This document shows positions 1 through 8,845 of a stretch of DNA of 64,000 nucleotides, one piece after another; positions within the stretch are counted from its first letter, which is position 1; every line of letters starts with the position of its first letter. This DNA comes from F1-120-MAGs238 sp964484185 (GTDB lineage: Bacteria > Planctomycetota > Phycisphaerae > Phycisphaerales > UBA1924): positions 62,001-126,000 of the forward strand of contig CAZAEQ010000003.1 of NCBI GenBank assembly GCA_964484185.1. The letters are read 5' to 3'. A model generated the notes under the pieces. That model was not told where the DNA came from. It saw only the letters and a program-made list of their open reading frames with translations, and made no database searches. The position numbers and the translations under genes were made by a program.

Positions 1-302
1 AAACTGCTCCGCGGCGGCGGGCCTAATCCAAATCCGCCCTGCAACAAAGTTGGAACAGGAGCTGCGGCCGGCGCGGGCGCAGGAGTTGCAGCTGGCGCTG
101 GAGTTGGACTTGCTGAAGCGACTGGGGTAAACATCAAAGCGGGTGCGTCAGGCACAGGCGTGCACGCGCCAGCTGTAGTAGAAACGCACATCGCAACCGG
201 AGCGTTCGCCGCGGATTTCGCTGGTTCGCTGTTCGTGCAGGAGATCAACCCTGCGCAAGAACCGGAAAGAGTAACAAGTGAAATCAACGTACGTGCATTC
301 AT
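1..302 (-). CDS. Putative lipoprotein with Pro/Ala-rich linker (truncated by window edge)
   Basis: An open frame starts with ATG at 302 and runs off the left edge, giving 100 residues. The N-terminus is MNARTLISLV followed by a hydrophobic stretch ending in LISC at residues 19-22, a plausible lipobox. Residues about 64-84 are a low-complexity Pro/Ala linker (repeated TPAPA). A GGGAG ribosome-binding site lies 6 nt before the ATG. A lipid-anchored envelope protein with a flexible linker to a missing C-terminal domain is inferred; the function is unknown. No better start is visible upstream. Confidence 0.6.
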   Translation of the reverse strand, partial: MNARTLISLVTLSGSCAGLISCTNSEPAKSAANAPVAMCVSTTAGACTPVPDAPALMFTPVASASPTPAPAATPAPAPAAAPVPTLLQGGFGLGPPPRSS

Positions 303-700
303 ACAAAGCTCCCATGGAAAGTTGAGCCGAGTATACATGGCGATGGCATCAGCGCACCATCCAAAGTTGCGTGCAGTGACGAGCCTGTTACCAGTAGCAT
401 CGGCTTACCAGTCGAAGAGTCGCCTGTGGAGACCCAATGGATCTTGCACATTGGTTCTGTATCCAACAGCAACCTCCGCGCCAGGCGCACTTCAACGCAC
501 GCACTCCCCGCGCTAGTACCTCGGACGTAAGTCCGATGGCGATCACCACCTCTCTGCACCAGCTGCCGAAAGCTTCACCAGCTTGCGATTTCAACTCGGT
601 CAATGCCCCCTCGCCCCCAGCGCGGGGCGCGCGAATGTAGCCGATGGCGCAGAGACGCCTCGTCACCAGCCACCGGCCAGCCCCCTCAAAACCGCTTCCT
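303..700. other. Intergenic gap, no gene recognised
   Basis: This 400-base gap lies between two minus-strand genes. Short frames on both strands lack a convincing ribosome-binding site, a signal sequence or any recognisable motif. The only clear element is the terminator at its right edge. The promoter of the truncated lipoprotein gene presumably lies here but I could not pick it out. Confidence 0.5.
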
Positions 701-727
701 AAGAAAAATGCCGCGACTCTCGCGGCA
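701..727 (-). terminator. Rho-independent terminator of the FG-GAP/dockerin gene
   Basis: A perfect 8-bp stem (TGCCGCGA / TCGCGGCA, 709-727) with a CTC loop is followed on the minus strand by a T-rich tract (TTTTTCTT). It sits 15 bases past the stop codon at 743. Confidence 0.85.
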
Positions 728-742
728 GAAATCAACCCGCAT

Positions 743-2545
743 TCAGCACCCAATACTGAAACGATCCACAAAATCAAGATAGTCAAAGAAATCAATCGAG
801 CCATCTCCATTGAAATCCGCGAGTGAGTCATTCGATGAGAACGCATCAACAAAGTCGAGATAGTCGAAAAAATCAACGCCATCGTCGCCATTGAAATCTG
901 CCCGGCATGTAATCACGACATTCGCCGACCCGCTCAAAGTTGTTCCACAAGAATTGGTGGCCGCGAGAGTGTATTGACCCGACTGTGTCGGATCAGTCGC
1001 GTTGATTGTGAGTGTGGCTGTCGAAACCCCGCTGTAGATTGACGAGTTGAAGAGACTAGCGCCATTCTTACGCCAGCGGTAGGTGACAGGGCCCGCGGGT
1101 TGAACACTTGCAGAAAGCTGGATCTGATCGCCCCCGAAGTAGCTGCCGCCCACTGGATGCGATGCGAACGCCGCCCGGCATGAAAGTTCTGCAGCATTGC
1201 TCGTAACGGTGTTGCACGAACTGGTTATGACGCAGTCATACATGCCTTGATCGACGAGTTGCGTCCCCGAAATTGTGAGGCTCGAAGTATCTGCCCCGCT
1301 GAACCGCCCACTGTTTGAAACCCCGACTCCCGCGTGTCTCCATTGGAATTGGAGATTCGAACCCGTCGCTTCGACGTTGAAAATGACGGTCTGATTTACC
1401 ACCAGTGATTGGGGCACCGGTTGCTGAGTGATTATCGCCGCCTCAGAACTTGTGTTGAGTATGACCGCGATGTAGTTGCCGTTGTAACTTGGTGTCGCAA
1501 TATCTTGTTTGCCATCGTTGTTGAAATCTCCAACGGCAGCTGACCCTGGAGTTGAAACTGTGGCATGATTTGAAACTGGCAAGAAAGTCCCTGATTGCGC
1601 GGGATTCCCACGTAGAATCGAGACCTCGCTGCCTTGGGTAACAACGATATCTTGAATGCCATCACCATTCATGTCTGACGCAAACGGGCGGGTAGAAAAG
1701 CCTCCGACTGGGTAGAACACTGCTGGCGCAAACGTGCCGCCAATGTCGCCCAATAGGACCGCCACATTGTTGAACTGTGTTGGTGCGACAAGGTCAGGCA
1801 CACCATCCCCATTGAAGTCCCCGATGGAAACCTCGTGAGGGTGGGGGTACACGCTGTAGCTGACGGGGGATTGAAGCGTCCCGTTTGCGTTGCTGATCAG
1901 AATCGAAAGGGTGTGACCAAGATAATTCGCAACAGCCAAGTCTGCACGGCCATCGCCGTTTAAATCGGCAGAAGAAACCGAGCGAGGATGTGATCCAACT
2001 GCATAGGTGATATTTGAAGGAAAGGTTCCGTCTCCGTTGCCGAGCATGATCGAAATGGTGTCGTTCCCATCATTTGCGATCGCGAGGTCTTCCTTGCCAT
2101 CCGAGTTGAAATCGGCAACCGCAATCGAAGCAGGGTTCGCGCCGGTGTAATAATGTACCGCCGCGGCGAACGAGCAGTCGCCATTGCCTAGAAAGAGCGA
2201 GATGTCATTGCTATCCCAGTTGGCAACGGCGATGTCCGGCTTTCCATCGTTATTGAAGTCGCCAGAGGTCACAAAGTCCGGCAATGTGCCAGTTGAGTAA
2301 CTTGCGATATCCTGAAATTGTCCAACGCCATTTCCGCGAAGTATCAAAACAGTGTTCGCGCGTGATGCAGACGCGATATCAAGATTTCCGTCATTGTCAA
2401 AATCAGCACACGCGGCGTAACCTGGAACTTGGCCGACGGCACAGTCATCGATACGGGCAAGCGACAGTCCGCACTGCGCGAATGCCGAAGATGCACCGGC
2501 CGCCATGATCAAACTGAACGAAATCCGTGATAGGGAACCTTTCAT
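743..2545 (-). CDS. Secreted FG-GAP/VCBS-repeat protein with Ig-like domains and C-terminal dockerin-like motif
   Basis: This is a 600-residue exported protein. The start is ATG at 2545, preceded by AAGGAG; a longer frame upstream lacks a signal. A signal peptide (residues 1 to about 23) ends in AFA-QC. Seven Ca-binding FG-GAP/VCBS repeats follow (patterns such as DFNNDGKPDIAVAN), probably forming a beta-propeller. Two Ig-like domains come next, each with a conserved Cys and a W-R motif. The C-terminus has two dockerin-like Ca loops with the core DFFDYLDFVD, ending in GC. This tail recurs in three other proteins in the window and probably serves surface attachment or sorting; no cohesin is visible. 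Ligand unknown. The gene is followed by its own terminator. Confidence 0.85.
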   Translation of the reverse strand: MKGSLSRISFSLIMAAGASSAFAQCGLSLARIDDCAVGQVPGYAACADFDNDGNLDIASASRANTVLILRGNGVGQFQDIASYSTGTLPDFVTSGDFNNDGKPDIAVANWDSNDISLFLGNGDCSFAAAVHYYTGANPASIAVADFNSDGKEDLAIANDGNDTISIMLGNGDGTFPSNITYAVGSHPRSVSSADLNGDGRADLAVANYLGHTLSILISNANGTLQSPVSYSVYPHPHEVSIGDFNGDGVPDLVAPTQFNNVAVLLGDIGGTFAPAVFYPVGGFSTRPFASDMNGDGIQDIVVTQGSEVSILRGNPAQSGTFLPVSNHATVSTPGSAAVGDFNNDGKQDIATPSYNGNYIAVILNTSSEAAIITQQPVPQSLVVNQTVIFNVEATGSNLQFQWRHAGVGVSNSGRFSGADTSSLTISGTQLVDQGMYDCVITSSCNTVTSNAAELSCRAAFASHPVGGSYFGGDQIQLSASVQPAGPVTYRWRKNGASLFNSSIYSGVSTATLTINATDPTQSGQYTLAATNSCGTTLSGSANVVITCRADFNGDDGVDFFDYLDFVDAFSSNDSLADFNGDGSIDFFDYLDFVDRFSIGC

Positions 2546-2631
2546 GCGTTTCTCCTTGAATGAACATCTGCACCAAGAACGTAGACCCTTGAAGCTACAG
2601 GACACAGATGTCGCCGAATGACTCTACTAAT

Positions 2632-4965
2632 CTACTTGCTGTCTTGCCCGCCAAGCTCTCTTTGTCGCTTTTCAAACTCAGCCCACCACAACTCCGCGTC
2701 TGCGGCTCTCCCCGCTGCCTCATAAACTTCCGCGAGAATCCTGGCGGATTCAGGATTCTTCTTATCACGAAGCTCGTCTAACTCATGTGCCATTGCAATC
2801 GCATCATCGTGTCGCCCAGCCCGCTGAAGTATCTCAATCCTTCCGCGACGAATCTGTTCACACACTTCTGATATTGGTCCCCAGTGCGTGTCAGCATCTG
2901 AAAGCGCCCGCTGCGACTCCTTATCCGCCTCCTCATGCTGTCCAAGCAAGCTGTAGGCTTTCGCAAGATTCCCGCGCAGCAGCATCGTCGTTCGATGCAA
3001 CGGCCTCAGACTCCCCTCAGTACGCGGCAACCATTCGCTCGCAAACGCAACAACGCCCCCCGCTCCCAACTCTCCATCAAGCATTCCCCAAGCTTCCATC
3101 GCAATGTCTTCAACTACAAAAGGATGGTCTAGCCCAAAAACGCTCATCGCCCTTTCGCGGCAAGTCTTTAGTATTGCGGTGGCCTTCGCGCGCTCCGCAA
3201 GTACTGCTTCTCGCGCAAGCTTCGAATCTTCTCGGTGTGCCTCTATTTCCGGTAGTATTGGCGGGAAGATCCTGCGTGCATACATTCTTTCCGCAGTGAT
3301 CGTTAGTGGATCATTTGCGCCAATCGCGCTGGCAAGCTCTCCGGCAAGCGCGAGCAGTTCCACTGCCGATGCCTTTCTCACACGATATTCAAGCAGTTTG
3401 GCTTCCAAGCACTTGCGATCGTCATTTAAACGCACGCACGCAAGCGACCTAATTTCTTCGAGATACGGAAGCCCGTTCTCAAGATGATCAGCTTCGCAAT
3501 GCACTCTTACCAGCCCCGCGAGCGTGCGTAGACGCACATCGTCGGGCACTTCTCCTTTGCGAGTGAGTGATTCTGCCTCCTCAAGAAGCGGCAACGCCTT
3601 CAGATGCTCGCCAATGAAGGCATAACCCAGTCCGATGATGCCTGCCAAGTCGCCCCGCACTGACGGGTCACTGATCGTGTTGAATTTCTGTGCAGCACGA
3701 TCGAACCGCTTTCGTAGTAACGTGGTATCGAGCCCGAGTGCTTCATATGGGTCGAGGCCAGCGAAAAACTCCGCGATGAAATCAGATTTGACCTGCGCAT
3801 TCTCCCGCGCCTCATGCTCTCTCGCCGCAAAATTCAAACTCATCCCCGTCCCTACCACCACCGCCGCCAACGCAACCCCTCCCGCAATCGCCAGCGGCAA
3901 CCGATGCCGCAACCACCGCATCATCCGATACACTTTCGCCGGCGGCCCAGCCACCACCGTCTGTCCCCGAACAAATCTCTCCAGCTCATCGCACAATTCG
4001 TTCACCGTCGAATATCGCCGCGAAGGTTCGAGTGCAACCGCCTTCAAGACAATCCAATCAAGCTCCCTCGGAATGTCGCGTTCAGAGCTCAGTGATGGCG
4101 CATCAACTTCTAATTCAGAATTCGACGCATTCACTGTCGTTTCCGTCAACATCTCATAGAGCACAGCGCCCAGCGAATACACATCATTCTGCACCGTTGG
4201 CTGCTTGCACAGCACCTGTTCCGGACACATATATCGCAGCGTCCCGATTGGCTGCGTGCCGCTGGTCGCATCTCTGCCGCCACTGTCCGCAATTTTCGCA
4301 ATTCCAAAATCAATGACCTTTGACACCGGCGCTCCATCAACCATCGAAACCAGAATGTTCCCCGGTTTCAGATCGCGATGAATAACGCCGTGCGAGTGCG
4401 CATGTTGAACCGCTCGACACGTACTCGCAAACAACTTCACACGCGCTTCGATTGACAATTCCTCCTGGCGGCAGAACTCCGTGATCGGAACTCCCGGAAC
4501 CAGCGGCATCACCAGATACGGCAACCCGCGCTCCTCGATACCACTTCCCACCATCGTCACGATCCCCGAATGATCAAGCGTGGCCAGAATCTGTTGCTCC
4601 AATTCAAACCGCCGCAGATTGCCATCGGTAGCCTGATTTGGATGCAGCAATTTGATGGCAAGCAACCGATGCACCGGTGAACTCTGCTGTCCCAGGTACA
4701 CAACACCAGTAGCGCCCTCACCAATACGCCCCAGCAGCTTGTACGGCCCGATCATCGCGGTTGCAGTATCGGGTTGCACGGTCGATAGATCCGAGCGCTT
4801 CTCAATCCGATTGTCTTCAAGCAGCGCGAGCATGCGCTCTAATCGCGCTGCAACCGCCGGATGGTCAGCGCGTAGCTCTCTCAATAGTTCTTCAACATCC
4901 GCGGCAGTGCTCTGGCGCGCTCGTTCAAAGCTCTCTCTCAACAACGAATATTCGTGCGTCTTCAC
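2632..4965 (-). CDS. Transmembrane Ser/Thr protein kinase with C-terminal TPR-like region
   Basis: This 777-residue protein has a kinase domain at about residues 73-335: glycine loop GRIGEGATG, lysine in AIK (K105), catalytic HRDLKPGN (196-203), DFG (219-221) and PEQ in the activation segment. One membrane helix follows (about 356-376). The remaining ~400 residues are helical and TPR-like and would lie outside the cytoplasm. The ATG overlaps the stop of the upstream sigma factor gene by 4 bases, so the two are translationally coupled. Kinase/ECF-sigma pairs of this type are common in planctomycetes; the kinase presumably passes an envelope or peptide signal to the sigma factor. Substrate unknown. 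Confidence 0.9.
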   Translation of the reverse strand: MKTHEYSLLRESFERARQSTAADVEELLRELRADHPAVAARLERMLALLEDNRIEKRSDLSTVQPDTATAMIGPYKLLGRIGEGATGVVYLGQQSSPVHRLLAIKLLHPNQATDGNLRRFELEQQILATLDHSGIVTMVGSGIEERGLPYLVMPLVPGVPITEFCRQEELSIEARVKLFASTCRAVQHAHSHGVIHRDLKPGNILVSMVDGAPVSKVIDFGIAKIADSGGRDATSGTQPIGTLRYMCPEQVLCKQPTVQNDVYSLGAVLYEMLTETTVNASNSELEVDAPSLSSERDIPRELDWIVLKAVALEPSRRYSTVNELCDELERFVRGQTVVAGPPAKVYRMMRWLRHRLPLAIAGGVALAAVVVGTGMSLNFAAREHEARENAQVKSDFIAEFFAGLDPYEALGLDTTLLRKRFDRAAQKFNTISDPSVRGDLAGIIGLGYAFIGEHLKALPLLEEAESLTRKGEVPDDVRLRTLAGLVRVHCEADHLENGLPYLEEIRSLACVRLNDDRKCLEAKLLEYRVRKASAVELLALAGELASAIGANDPLTITAERMYARRIFPPILPEIEAHREDSKLAREAVLAERAKATAILKTCRERAMSVFGLDHPFVVEDIAMEAWGMLDGELGAGGVVAFASEWLPRTEGSLRPLHRTTMLLRGNLAKAYSLLGQHEEADKESQRALSDADTHWGPISEVCEQIRRGRIEILQRAGRHDDAIAMAHELDELRDKKNPESARILAEVYEAAGRAADAELWWAEFEKRQRELGGQDSK

Positions 4966-5495
4966 TCCGCACCATCCTGACGATCTGCTTCGCCGCCAGC
5001 GCTCGAGAGAAACGCCAGAGCAAACTCGTAATCGCGCTGCACGGTTCGAACGCTGATCCCAAGCGCTTTGGCAATCTGTTCAAACGTCAATTCTCCAGCG
5101 CTCGACAAAATTACAACCTCGGCCTGGCGCGGGTAATTGGCGTTGAGCTCCGTCAGTCCCGGCGAAATTTCTTCCAGCGATACTTCATTACTCGACTCAG
5201 GAACTCGGTGGCCCTGCTCTCGGCTCTTTCGAGCCTGCTCTGACCGTACTCGATCCACCACAACCCACTGAATTGATTTCCACGCCATCGCCTGCAAGTG
5301 ATCATCAGATGTCGGCACCGATGTCGACTTGAGCAATCGACACACCGCATCATTTGCCAATGAGGTCGCATCCAGTCGCATTCCCGATGCCCGCGCCCGC
5401 GCTGCCGCCATCCTGCGAATCGCCGGATAGCTCCGCGCAATCAACATCGCCACATCATCACTCCGCCCCTTCGCCGACCCTGGTAGCTCAGACAT
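4962..5495 (-). CDS. ECF-like RNA polymerase sigma factor (planctomycete kinase-associated type)
   Basis: This 177-residue protein starts at ATG 5495 with GGAG upstream; the frame extends further but the extra 66 residues resemble no sigma factor. Region 2 is seen in DATSLANDAVCRLLK and AWKSIQWVVVDRVRSEQARK. Region 4 ends with a helix-turn-helix, ELTFEQIAKALGISVRTVQRD. No anti-sigma gene is adjacent; the coupled downstream kinase is the likely regulator. Target promoters are unknown. Confidence 0.85.
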   Translation of the reverse strand: MSELPGSAKGRSDDVAMLIARSYPAIRRMAAARARASGMRLDATSLANDAVCRLLKSTSVPTSDDHLQAMAWKSIQWVVVDRVRSEQARKSREQGHRVPESSNEVSLEEISPGLTELNANYPRQAEVVILSSAGELTFEQIAKALGISVRTVQRDYEFALAFLSSAGGEADRQDGAE

Positions 5496-5682
5496 TCGCA
5501 GTCTCCGTTTCCCGCTCCGGCGGCCATTGCCACAACTTTCGCGGCGGTCCAGACAGTCTACCGAAATCGAGGTTAGAGCTATGGTCATCAAAGCCATGAA
5601 CGGAGCCAACCCTTCGTACCAGCCATCGCAACGCCCTATAACCAATGAAAGCACTTGAAGCCCAAAAACCCCATGATACACC

Positions 5683-5711
5683 TTGACAGACACCTATATA
5701 TCGGGTATTGT
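5683..5711 (+). promoter_or_regulatory. Near-consensus sigma-70 type promoter
   Basis: TTGACA (5683-5688) and TATTGT (5706-5711) are separated by exactly 17 bases. This is the best -35/-10 match I noticed in the window. A second -10-like TATACT lies at 5715-5720. It points towards the small ORFs and secG. Confidence 0.7.
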
Positions 5712-5753
5712 ACGTATACTCAACCAAACCAAACACTAAAGGAACAGAGTGCC

Positions 5754-5909
5754 ATGCCAATCAAAAATCAAATCCGCACGCTCTCGAGCCTCCCCTCAAC
5801 CCAAGAGATCGAAGGAGGCCACACTCGATGGCCCTCTTTACTCCCATGGCACCCGTCAACCTCGCCGTCTCAGCACTTAGCTTTGCATCCACCCTTGTTT
5901 TTACGCTAA
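5754..5909 (+). CDS. Possible small protein 1 (51 residues)
   Basis: ATG at 5754 follows AAAGGAA with proper spacing and lies about 40 bases downstream of the strong promoter. The product is Ser/Pro-rich with no recognisable motif. Its 3' half overlaps the second small ORF in another frame, so it could be a leader peptide regulating that ORF or the downstream gene. Only the promoter and ribosome-binding site support it. Confidence 0.35.
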   Translation: MPIKNQIRTLSSLPSTQEIEGGHTRWPSLLPWHPSTSPSQHLALHPPLFLR

Positions 5910-5956
5910 AAACAAAAGATGATCAGATGATCACCACTTTTGATGATCACCTTTGA
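5828..5956 (+). CDS. Possible small membrane protein (42 residues)
   Basis: ATG at 5828 is preceded by AAGGAGG at 5812-5818 with 9-base spacing, an almost perfect ribosome-binding site. Residues about 9-27 are hydrophobic (VNLAVSALSFASTLVFTL), consistent with one membrane helix, followed by KTKDDQ. The last 12 codons are made from the ATGATCA repeat tract. No family recognised. Confidence 0.45.
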   Translation: MALFTPMAPVNLAVSALSFASTLVFTLKTKDDQMITTFDDHL

Positions 5957-5971
5957 ATTGAAATGATCACC
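5919..5971 (+). repeat. Four ATGATCA direct repeats with palindromic TGATCA core
   Basis: ATGATCA begins at 5919, 5927, 5943 and 5963, the last three extended to ATGATCACC. Spacings are 8, 16 and 20 bases and each core is a palindrome. The cluster overlaps the end of the 42-residue small ORF and lies about 150 bases before secG. It could be a multi-site operator or replication-level motif; no binding protein can be named. Confidence 0.55.
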
Positions 5972-6034
5972 ATTCGTTTCTGACCCAAAAACCAGGATTT
6001 TTAAAATCCTCGTCTTTTCCGACCCTAAAGCCTC

Positions 6035-6054
6035 GTGCCAATTGCCTAGTGCCT
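6035..6054 (+). repeat. Short dispersed intergenic repeat, copy 1
   Basis: GTGCCAATTGCCTAGTGCCT is closely related to sequences at 7634-7654 and (inverted) 26658-26677. All three copies are between genes. The shared core is GCCTAGTGC. Confidence 0.5.
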
Positions 6055-6116
6055 CCTCCTCCTATCATCCTCCCCTCAATCCGCCCAATCCGGCGGCGTA
6101 CATCCCGAAAGGTCTC

Positions 6117-6704
6117 ATGAATCCCACTCTCGCCATCACGCTCCCCCCTTGGGGCCAGGCAATCGCCATCGCCGTCTTCGTCATGATCTCTTTGCTCATG
6201 ATCGGCGTCATCCTCCTTCAACGCCCCCAGGGCGGCGGCCTCACCGCCGCGTTCGGCGGCTCGCAAGGCGCTGGCCAAACCGCATTCGGTACTAAAACCG
6301 GCGATGCCCTCACCATCTTCACTTGCGTGGTCTTCGCTGTGTACGTCGGCGCTTCAGTCTTCCTGAATCACGCCATGCACCCCAAGTCCGCAACCGCAGC
6401 AGTCGCTCCCGCGCCGGCAACAACGCCCACAACAACGCCAGCCACAGCGCCGGCAACCGCACCGACCTTGACGCCAATCACCGATCCAACCAAGTTGCCA
6501 CCAACCGATCCCGCGGCAACTCCCGGAACTGCTCCCGGCACAACTCCAGCGACAACACCCGGAACCGCCCCCGCAACCGCTCCCGGAACTGGCCCCGGTA
6601 CGAACCCCGGAACTACGCCGCCAACCACTCCTCCCGCCACCAACCCCGAACTTCCAAAAACTCCGGAACCAGCTCCGACAACGCCGCCCGGTCAACCCAA
6701 GTAA
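6117..6704 (+). CDS. secG: Preprotein translocase subunit SecG with Pro/Thr/Ala-rich tail
   Basis: This 195-residue membrane protein starts at ATG 6117. Residues about 1-88 are canonical SecG: helix 1 (IAIAVFVMISLLMIGVILLQ), the signature RPQGGGLTAAFGGSQGAGQTAFG, and helix 2 (ALTIFTCVVFAVYVGASVFL). It assists SecYEG translocation in the inner membrane. The C-terminal ~105 residues are a low-complexity tail of TPATAPGT-like repeats, unusual for SecG, which is normally about 75-110 residues. Only a short gap separates it from yicC. Confidence 0.9.
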   Translation: MNPTLAITLPPWGQAIAIAVFVMISLLMIGVILLQRPQGGGLTAAFGGSQGAGQTAFGTKTGDALTIFTCVVFAVYVGASVFLNHAMHPKSATAAVAPAPATTPTTTPATAPATAPTLTPITDPTKLPPTDPAATPGTAPGTTPATTPGTAPATAPGTGPGTNPGTTPPTTPPATNPELPKTPEPAPTTPPGQPK

Positions 6705-6728
6705 GACCCTCGATCTAAGGAACCACAC

Positions 6729-7619
6729 ATGATCCGAAGCATGACCGGCTTTGGCGATGCCGCGATGGAAGTAAATGGCACCAATTACTTCCTCGAAGTC
6801 CGCTCGCTCAACAACAAATACTTCAAGGCCGTCGTCCGCCTCGTCGAAGAATTTCAGTCTTTTGAGGCTGAATTTGAGTCAAAACTCCGCGAACGCATTT
6901 CCCGCGGCACAGTCACCGTCACTGCCTCCTGCTCCGACAACTCCGAAGCCGCCGCCCACGAAATCAACGGGCGCGCTCTTCAGCATTACATCGATCAGAT
7001 CCAGGCTCTCCCGGCATTCAAGTCGGGCCAGGTCTCGCTCGACATGGCCGCACTGTTGAATCTGCCCGGCGTATTGCAGCCACCCGCGAACGAAGGCGAT
7101 CGCCTCCGCGATGCCAAAGTCACGTTCCTCAAGCTCCTCGAAAAAGCCATCGATGCCATGATTGCCATGCGGGCCCGCGAAGGCAAAAACCTGCTCGACG
7201 ATCTGCTCAACCAGCGCGAATACATCCAGGTCCGCCTGACCGAAATCGCCGGAAGAGCCCCCGATGTGGTGGTCGAATACGAAAAACGCCTCCGCACCCG
7301 CATCGAGGCGCTCCTCAAGGAAAACGAAACCCGCCTTGAGCCCGGTGATCTCATCCGAGAAATCGCCGTCTACGCCGAACGCACTGACATCGCTGAAGAA
7401 ATCAAGCGGCTCGGCGGCCACCTCGAGCAGTTCGGCGAACTCCTCCACGCCAAAGACGATCGCCCCATCGGCCGCACCTTGGATTTCCTGTCTCAGGAAA
7501 TGCTCCGCGAAGCCAACACCATCGCCAGCAAATCACCCGATGCGACCATCTCGCGTTTCACGGTCGAAATCAAGGGTGCGATCGATCGGATCAAAGAACA
7601 GGCCGCCAACGTCGAATGA
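6729..7619 (+). CDS. yicC: YicC/YloC family endoribonuclease
   Basis: This 296-residue protein opens with the family signature MIRSMTGFGDA and has SLNNKYFK near residue 27, both typical of the YicC N-terminal domain. The C-terminal DUF1732 region includes DIAEEIKRLGGHLEQF, a GRTLDFLSQEMLREANT block with the conserved metal-binding Glu residues, and SKSPDATISRFTVEIKGAID. Family members are reported endoribonucleases acting in RNA turnover. Length is normal. It lies 24 bases after secG and is probably co-transcribed. Confidence 0.92.
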   Translation: MIRSMTGFGDAAMEVNGTNYFLEVRSLNNKYFKAVVRLVEEFQSFEAEFESKLRERISRGTVTVTASCSDNSEAAAHEINGRALQHYIDQIQALPAFKSGQVSLDMAALLNLPGVLQPPANEGDRLRDAKVTFLKLLEKAIDAMIAMRAREGKNLLDDLLNQREYIQVRLTEIAGRAPDVVVEYEKRLRTRIEALLKENETRLEPGDLIREIAVYAERTDIAEEIKRLGGHLEQFGELLHAKDDRPIGRTLDFLSQEMLREANTIASKSPDATISRFTVEIKGAIDRIKEQAANVE

Positions 7620-7633
7620 GGCGTGTTTCCCCT

Positions 7634-7654
7634 AGTGCCTAATGCCTAGTGCCC
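7634..7654 (+). repeat. Short dispersed intergenic repeat, copy 2
   Basis: AGTGCCTAATGCCTAGTGCC, flanked by partial repeats (CCTAGTGCC before, CAGTGCC after), lies directly downstream of yicC. It matches the copies at 6035 and 26658. Confidence 0.5.
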
Positions 7655-7735
7655 AGTGCCTTGAATTTGCATTTCACGCCCGAAAACCACTTCCAACCGG
7701 AACCAAATCCTGATACACTTGTAGAAGTGAAAGGC

Positions 7736-8845
7736 ATGGTTCTAAACACCTTGAAATCCGCCGCCCCCTTCACCGTCCTATTTCTGGCGGCGACTTTCAG
7801 CACGGCCGATGTTGGCACCAAAGCTTCGCGGCCACAGCATGAAGCGAGGTTAGAAGAGTGGGTGGCCAAACTCGATGCTGACGATCCGCTCGAACGCGAG
7901 GCCGCGGGCGCAGCGATTCGCGGATCTGACACCGACATCAAATCGATTTTTGAAATCATGAAGCGCCCGACTCTTTCGCTCGAACAGCGCAAGCGTCTGG
8001 AAAATGTTGCTCGCGAACCATTCGAAAATTCTCCACGCGCAGGCCTGGGCGTCAGCTTCGATCGCGGCGTCGATGATGGCCTGGTGCGCATCATCGGCAC
8101 GGTCGATCGCCCCGGCTTTCATGCGCACGAAGTGTTGAAGCCCGGCGACACAGTCCGCGAACTTGATGGCCTGGTGGTTCGAACACAAGAGCAGGCGCGG
8201 AGTGTGATTCTCTCACACGATCCCGGCGACACGCTCGATGTGCTGGTGGTCCGTCAAGGCACTCCAGTTCGCGCGACAATCAAGCTCGGGAATTTCCAGG
8301 ATCTGGACATCGGCGGTCCGATGAACCAGCTCCGCCAGGACTTCCGCGGCCGCAGTCTCGACTCCGCATATCGCGTTCGCCTGCTTCGCGAACTGGGTGA
8401 CCATGTTAAACAAGCTGGCGCAGCCCCCATCGATGCGGGCTTCAGCGCAGAGACCTGGGATGGCCTCTATCGCAAACTTCAGAATACACGCAACAAGCGA
8501 ATCGAACGCGATGGCAGAGTTCAACTTGCAAACGTTCCGGTAGTGAACCCCGCCGGTGTCGGCAGAGCCGCTGTCATAGATGTGGTAAATCAACCCGTCA
8601 AGCGGCTGAACCAGCGTCTCAATGCGCAAGATCGTCAGTGGCTCAATGCCGCACTTCAGCAGAGCAGAGCGATGATGCAGGAACGTCTCAACCTGATCGA
8701 CAAGCTCAAGACCGAGCTTGAGAATCCGAATCTGAACGCAGATCAACAAAACCGGCGCCGTGATGAACTCTTTGACTGCATCGACATCGTCGGCAAGCTC
8801 GAACAGCAGATTCAGGAAATAGAAGCCCAGCTCAACGGCCGCTGA
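7736..8845 (+). CDS. Exported PDZ-domain protein with C-terminal coiled coil
   Basis: This 369-residue protein starts at ATG 7736 (GAAAGG just upstream), giving a signal peptide (FTVLFLAATFSTADVG). After a helical HEAT-like segment (residues about 38-95) comes a PDZ domain (about 100-185) with GLGVSFD, LKPGDTVRELDG and GDTLDVLVVRQG. The C-terminal ~100 residues are charged and probably coiled coil. No protease motif is present, so it is probably a periplasmic binding or scaffold protein. It ends 14 bases inside the convergent neighbour. Confidence 0.7.
   Translation: MVLNTLKSAAPFTVLFLAATFSTADVGTKASRPQHEARLEEWVAKLDADDPLEREAAGAAIRGSDTDIKSIFEIMKRPTLSLEQRKRLENVAREPFENSPRAGLGVSFDRGVDDGLVRIIGTVDRPGFHAHEVLKPGDTVRELDGLVVRTQEQARSVILSHDPGDTLDVLVVRQGTPVRATIKLGNFQDLDIGGPMNQLRQDFRGRSLDSAYRVRLLRELGDHVKQAGAAPIDAGFSAETWDGLYRKLQNTRNKRIERDGRVQLANVPVVNPAGVGRAAVIDVVNQPVKRLNQRLNAQDRQWLNAALQQSRAMMQERLNLIDKLKTELENPNLNADQQNRRRDELFDCIDIVGKLEQQIQEIEAQLNGR

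Larger units (their letters stand above)
5496..6116. other. Long leader/intergenic region upstream of secG
   Basis: This 620-base region holds a near-consensus promoter (5683-5711), two small overlapping ORFs with good ribosome-binding sites (5754-5909 and 5828-5956), four ATGATCA repeats (5919-5971) and one copy of a short dispersed repeat (6035-6054), each listed separately. I found no terminator between the small ORFs and secG, so the transcript may continue into it. Confidence 0.6.

Noticed and set aside
388..891. 167-residue minus-strand frame
   Set aside because: It crosses the terminator at 701-727 and overlaps the end of the dockerin gene in another frame; no ribosome-binding site or motif.
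6354..6728. Two minus-strand frames opposite the secG tail
   Set aside because: They are Gly/Val- or Ser/Cys-rich mirror images of the repetitive Pro/Thr/Ala codons.
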